Positions 58,946-64,000 of a DNA stretch of 64,000 nt are shown here, in pieces (within the stretch, counting starts at the first letter, position 1; each line of letters begins with the position of its first letter). The translations under genes and the position numbers were made by a program. The notes under the pieces are model-generated. The model saw only the letters and a list, made by a program, of their open reading frames with translations. It made no database searches and was not told where the DNA came from. The DNA comes from Adiantum capillus-veneris (lineage: Eukaryota; Streptophyta; Polypodiopsida; Polypodiales; Pteridaceae): positions 94,445,247 to 94,509,246 of the forward strand of contig CM043954.1 in NCBI GenBank assembly GCA_014529385.2. The letters run 5' to 3'.

Positions 58946-60960
58946 GCCATGAGTTATCCCGTTGTAAATCTCTTCACCGATGGATCCATTGCTAGATAGC
59001 CAGAATATCTATGACAGAGTCCATCGAGTACCATTCATCTATGCTTGAGGGATACAACTTTATAATGAGCATATTACAAAACATGGACACAAAATAAACA
59101 ATCAAAGAACCACAAACAAGCCAAAGAAAAGTGGAACTAATCTAATGTGTACATATGAACGACTTACAATTAGCTGAGTGTAGAGGAAGATTTGATCTTC
59201 TAGGATGAAGGTGAAGCTCCTTGTGCATGTAGACATGATGCACTCAAATTTCCTTCACTGTCTTCTTGGATCCAACAAGTGGAAAGTCTTTCACTCTTCC
59301 TTTCCAACATGAAAAGAATGAATTTTTGGATTAGGATTTTCTTCTCCTGCTATATTGCATTATAATCCATTGGCTGTGCTCAACTAATGTGGCCTAAGTG
59401 GTGATTGTTTCAATGGATGTTCTAGGGTGTTTACACCGTATGGACTCCATTGCTTGAGCAGAATAGGATGCAAAGAGGATGAAGGTGAATAGAGGGCAGT
59501 AGGAAGGAGGGAGAAGGAACCATTGAGAGGAAAAAGGAGGTGGTGAGACGAATAGAGGGGTAGGTATAGGAGGGAAAAGAAGTTTGTGAGAAGATTCAAA
59601 AAATATTTTGGGTTGGTGAAAGAGATCTTCTTCATGTAAAAACTTAAAGACTGTGTACTTGCAACACTCGTGTCTGGCTTGCGGTGCAAAGTGCACATAC
59701 CTTCTCTATTTTGAGGACATGAGATTTCCCCTTCTTTAGACGAGTCTAGATACTGCAATTCATCTTTTAAGTGGATGGTTTATGCCACCTCAAGTGACTA
59801 TAGGATAGCCTATGGTATAGTGGGGGTGCAATTATGAGACTGGAGCGGAAAGCGTGTTTTAGCCAGGTTTTGACCGAAATGCCAAATTTCTGGTAAACAG
59901 AGCAAATGGAGTCCAAATCAAGAAATTTTTGAGCCTCAACCGCATCTCGCAAGAAGATAGGAGCACATGTCAAATTTCATGAAAAGTGGTTCGGGGACCT
60001 CCATTATAAGAAATTTTCACCCCATTTTTAGCTCATTCTCACTATTGACTTTGTGGAGAGAGCTTCTGCCACCTAGAGCGGATCGACCTTCCAGTAGCTT
60101 CTACGACGCACACGACTACCCGAACAGTTCTAGACATGAGAGGTAGGCTCACCACCTTGAGCTTTTCGTGCATGTTTGTCATTATGTCACGAAAACTAGC
60201 GTAGGGGTCACACACAAAGCGAGCGGTAGAGACCTACAAGTAGAGACGGCGGCCTAACGGCTAACCCGAAAGCAACAAGACTTCATCAGCAGCTTACCCT
60301 AGTCTAGGAACCTAGTCCTCGATGTCCAAAGGCAGTAGGAAACCATCGGGGAAAACCCTAATTCCCAGAAACCCGCAAGAGTCCACCAAATGGGAAATCG
60401 GCGAAACAATGACCAAAGGCTACCAAAACTCATGGGTAGGAGCATCTTGACACGCTCGACAATTCTATATGACCCGCATGACCAAAAAGTGACCCGAAGC
60501 GGAACTAAACTTCAGAAACGGCATCAGACACACAAAGCGTCAAATTGCACTTGCGGCCAAACCGCAAGTCTGTTTGCCACCAAACTTCACGAGCGGCTTT
60601 TCTAGACCATCAACAACCAATTCCTATGGTGTTAGACCACCACAAATCATCAAAGGTATGTAAACGCAACCATGGGTGCTTCTAGAGCGACTAATTGCCA
60701 AATGGAACTCCGGTGAAGCCAAAGTTGACAAAAACCATACGGCAACGATCCCCAAGGGATCGGGAAGCTATGGAGACCAACATCAAGAAATTTCATCGCC
60801 AAAAAAGCACTCCAAAAGTCAGAAAACGGCTCGGAGTCTCTGAAGTACACACAGGGAGTTATACTCTATCCATTTGACTTTTTTGTTGAAATTAGGCTCA
60901 AAAGGGACTTAGGGGAGCAAAGGGCAAGCACTGGGAGCACTAGCACTGAAAAAATCACCA
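58946..60960. other. gene-free, probably retroelement leader or LTR of an unidentified element
   Basis: No protein family was recognised on either strand. Text such as GTCAAATTTCATGAAAAGTGG (59970) recurs in style at 61062 and 61510 (CAAGTTTCATGTCATTTTG), suggesting the same element extends from here to the window end. Confidence 0.35.
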
Positions 60961-60963
60961 GGA

Positions 60964-61840
60964 GACATCCTACGTGTAGGATGTCTCAAGGGCACTTTTT
61001 GGCACAAACTCCAACATTTTTTATCATGCACATATTCTGAATGACATTTACAAGCCATACGCCAAGTTTCATCACATTTGGACCAAGCTTGACCTCATAT
61101 GCATGGAAAAACGCAAAGTTATGGCGTAGAGGCAATAATGGGCCAAAGACCTACCAAATCTTGTCCAAATCCCATGAAACTTGCACAACACATTCACCAA
61201 CACATCAACAAACAATTTGTGTGGTCAGGGAGAAAAAATTGATGAAATAGACATCCTATGCGCAGGATGTCTAATTGACCTTTTTGGCATGCAAGGGATG
61301 TTTTATCATTCCAGATCCAATTACCTCATCATCAAGAGCCCATATGTCAAGTTTGAAGCCATTCTGATCACTTTTGACCCCCAACACCTTTAAGATACAC
61401 TTTTTGAGCCCAAAAACACCTCCTAGAGCCTTACAAGCATCAAGTCTTGTCCAAATTCAAATCCAAGAACATGGCCATGTTCCAAAGGCCAAGGACAACC
61501 CACAGAACAAGTTTCATGTCATTTTGATGAAAAAGACATCCTACGCGTAGGATGTCTCCAACATAAATTTGGCCTTCTGTGCAAGGAATGACATCATGGG
61601 AGCCAATACCATGGTGCAATGAGGCCATATACAAATTTTCAACCCATTTGGACATCAATTGCTACCTATGATGGGCATTCTACCAAAATTGTGACCTAAA
61701 GCCTGAATCAGCCCAAAAATCCACTTCTTGATATCCAAATTCAAATCCAAGCCTATAGCCATGTTCCATGAGCCTTACACTACCTGCATGTCAAGTACGA
61801 ACCAATTTTGATGAAAAAGACATCCTACGCGTAGGATGTG
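60964..61840. repeat. 285-bp tandem repeat with a palindromic core
   Basis: Four cores based on ACATCCTACGCGTAGGATGT start at 60964, 61250, 61535 and 61819, spaced 286, 285 and 284 bp. The third is a perfect 22-bp palindrome; the others have one to three changes, partly at the centre. Between cores, blocks such as TTCAAATCCAAG, GCCATGTTCCA and ATTTTGATGAAAAAG recur, most clearly in the last two units. Confidence 0.85.
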
Positions 61841-62006
61841 TAGATGAAAATTTTTGGCCAGATTTGCATTGTAAGCACATGCATAGCTTCACAAGTTTCT
61901 TTTAAGCGTTATTTTCAATTTTCAAGTCATTTGGATAAGTAAAACTCAGTTTCGCAGCTAATATGTAAAAAACGCTAACTTCTGACTACTGAGTGCAACA
62001 GGATCA

Positions 62007-64000
62007 ATGGCAGCCTCGAAGTCACCGGCAAAGAGGAAAATAATGACCATCAAAGATTGTCTGGACGAAGTGGAACCCTTTGTCATTCCAGAAGGAACAT
62101 TAAAGCCCACCAGCACTTGGATATAAGAAGATCTGTTAGAGTCAAACGACCTAAAGATCTACCACGGAGTGTTCAAGGACAATGAAGGAAATGTCATAGA
62201 GCTACCAATGCTGCCGAGAGAGATCAATGAGTTTGTACGAAGAAAAATGGCCAGCTACTTGGAGAAAATTGACCTCCACAACTACTTCAAAGCAATGCTG
62301 ACAGAGGTGGACATCAAAAGAGTATGGGAATTTGTAACAAGCATCAAAGAGGATGGAGTGTCCAAGGTAACAGATTTACAAGGCAGACCAGATACAGATA
62401 TCATAATCACGGAGTGGGTTGTAGACCATGCACTAGACCTCTCCAATGAGGGGGACAGCGTCACAAAAAGAAGGGATGAAGTCAAAGTGTACAAAGAGAA
62501 AAAGGCAAATTACACCTTTGAAGACATTGCCAACCCAAAGGTGGCAATTATGAGCCAATTGTACAACCAATACTTCCAAATGTGCACTAAGAGGCCACAG
62601 AAGTATAGGATGCCTCCGGGTGCAATTGCCACAACGTTTACTTGGGCAATGACAAAAGGCACCCCAAAGATAATCAACTATGCGGCATACATACATGACA
62701 GCTTAGTAAAGATGGGCAACAAAAATCCAACCTACATAGTGCCAGGAGAGCTGATCACCAAAGTTGTTTATGGGGCACTACGCGCTAAAGGAAGGTGGCC
62801 TGACCCCCCATCTCAGAATGAATGGCTAAGAGTAAAAGAAGACAAGGAAGATGAGCCGCAAAGGGCACCAAGGGTGGCTACGATATTGAAGAGACGGCTA
62901 GAGCCAGCTAGAGCGAGTTGAAGAGGAGCAACCAGAGCAAAAGAAAGGAAAGAAGGAGTTTGCTCAAGTGCCGGCCAAAGAAACGAGGTCTCAGAAAGCG
63001 GCAAGACTCGAGAGGCTGATGGAGAGTTTCCGACCAGAAAGAGCCCTCAGGGGTGATTTAAACGAACTCTGGAAGCCATCTCTTGAGTCTATGTCCGGAT
63101 CATCCAGAAGAGTGCAAAGGGACCGCTTTAAAGATTACATCAAAAATTTTGAGATTCTTGATGCTACAGCGGAAAACATTCCCCATGTACCTTTCACAGA
63201 GGAGGAAGTAGAACATATAAGGCAGAAACTGCTAGATGAACAAGAAATCCAAGAAAGAGAAAGAAAAACAAAAGCAGACAAGGACTTAAAGGGCAAAGTT
63301 GCAGCTTTACCAGATAGCCCTAAACCCAACCCATAGCCCTCACCACCTCCTATCAGCCCTCCATCAGAAGATAAGGAAGCTGAGAAGCAAGAGCAAAGGC
63401 AGGAACCTGAGCCAAAATAAGAGGCCAAGCCTGATTCTGAGCAAAAAGGATTAGATGAGACCTACTACGCATTTTTGGACCTTCTACCTACAGGCCATAC
63501 AAAGGAAGAAGCCGCCACAGTCGCATTCGACTTGGTGAGGATAGGGCATAAAGAACAGATGCAAGGCATTCGGCTAGTGGAACTTAAAGAAATTGCTACC
63601 GACACGATAGACCTGCACCCGCCCTCCAATGACTGGGACGTGGTGATGACAAAGCTAGCCGGATTGAGGGCACAATCTATGGCTTCAGAGAAAGAGATGA
63701 TAACTCTCAAAGCCACCGAAGAAAAGACCAAAATGGAAATGGATTCTCTGCAGGCACAAAGCCAAGGGCAAAAAGAGAGGGAAGCTGACCTCCAGGCTAG
63801 CTTGGCAACGGCTCTACAAAACTGCCAAGCAATGGAAGAAGCAAATGAGGTAGTAGCAAAAAGAATACAAGCAACTGAAGAAGAGTGTCTGCAGCTCAGC
63901 AAGTCATTGAGAGATGCCAAAAGAGAAAGAGATAATCTGACACTACAGCTGGCCGAAGAATCGAAAGAAGTAGAGGCCATGAGAAACACCAAGGAAAAAG
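62007..64000 (+). pseudogene. unknown protein with globular head and coiled-coil tail (broken, runs off window)
   Basis: The ATG at 62007 opens a frame with TAA at 62124-62126, then 265 codons to a TGA at 62919-62921. A one-base shift there continues into the frame 62922-63336 (TAG), with further coding past TAG 63334 and TAA 63418 to the window end. The head (about 62130-62860) has GVFKDNEGNVIELPMLPREI, YNQYFQMCTKRPQKYRMPPG and ITKVVYGALRAKGRWPDPPS. A Pro/Glu/Lys-rich linker follows, and from about 63640 a long heptad-like coiled coil (KATEEKTKMEMDSLQAQ, NEVVAKRIQATEEECLQL). No family was recognised. Its setting behind a tandem-repeat leader suggests a retroelement or transposon-carried gene. 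Confidence 0.6.

Overview
This is nuclear DNA from a land plant with a large, repeat-rich genome. Support comes from GT-AG introns, plant-type Ty3 and Copia LTR retrotransposons, long (CA)n, (CT)n and poly-C tracts, plant transposon-associated protein families, and the absence of any clear single-copy host gene, rRNA or tRNA. A fern or other non-seed plant seems possible because the DUF7869-type protein here is, as I recall, common in those groups. That placement is weak.

Layout. (1) 1-3.6 kb: minus-strand relic of a Tat-type Ty3 retrotransposon (gag, protease, RT, RNase H and the start of a second RNase H), cut by the window edge. Poly-C/CT low-complexity DNA and probable retroelement non-coding DNA follow to about 7.3 kb. 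(2) 7,323-29,903: what I read as one DNA transposon of about 22.6 kb, bounded by a 31-bp terminal inverted repeat that starts AACACCATTTTAGAT on the left and matches inverted at the right end. Its cargo is two FCP1-like pseudophosphatase units (minus), a two-exon 884-aa protein with a ParB-like motif (minus), and a DUF8039-like/DUF7869-like DDE-type putative transposase (plus, broken by two TAG codons and two frame changes). Between the genes lie about 10 kb of satellite-like arrays built on the palindrome CTATGGCCCTAGGGCCATAG. This is the most novel part of the window. (3) 29.9-31.5 kb: a three-exon minus-strand gene resembling plant En/Spm-type transposon proteins. (4) 31,955-33,283: a 1.32-kb non-autonomous piggyBac-like element with TTAA ends. 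(5) 33.3-44.6 kb: two related foldback elements, a Copia RNase H remnant with an adjoining LTR-like sequence, and a tandem pair of hairpin repeats. (6) 44,673-53,572: a complete, apparently young Ty3 chromovirus (TCTTA target duplication, two LTRs of about 1,588 bp, one open 1,649-codon gag-pol). (7) 54,573-58,945: a decayed copy of the same family truncated inside RT. (8) 60.9-64 kb: a 285-bp tandem repeat with a palindromic core, then a broken gene of unknown function ending in a coiled coil.

How the parts may work together. In the large transposon, the DUF7869-like protein is the likely catalyst. The inverted AACACC motifs near both ends are candidate binding sites. The ParB-like protein together with hundreds of palindromic units suggests, as inference only, a DNA-binding or partition-like cargo system. 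The transposase reading frame is broken in this copy, so the copy is probably immobile unless complemented.
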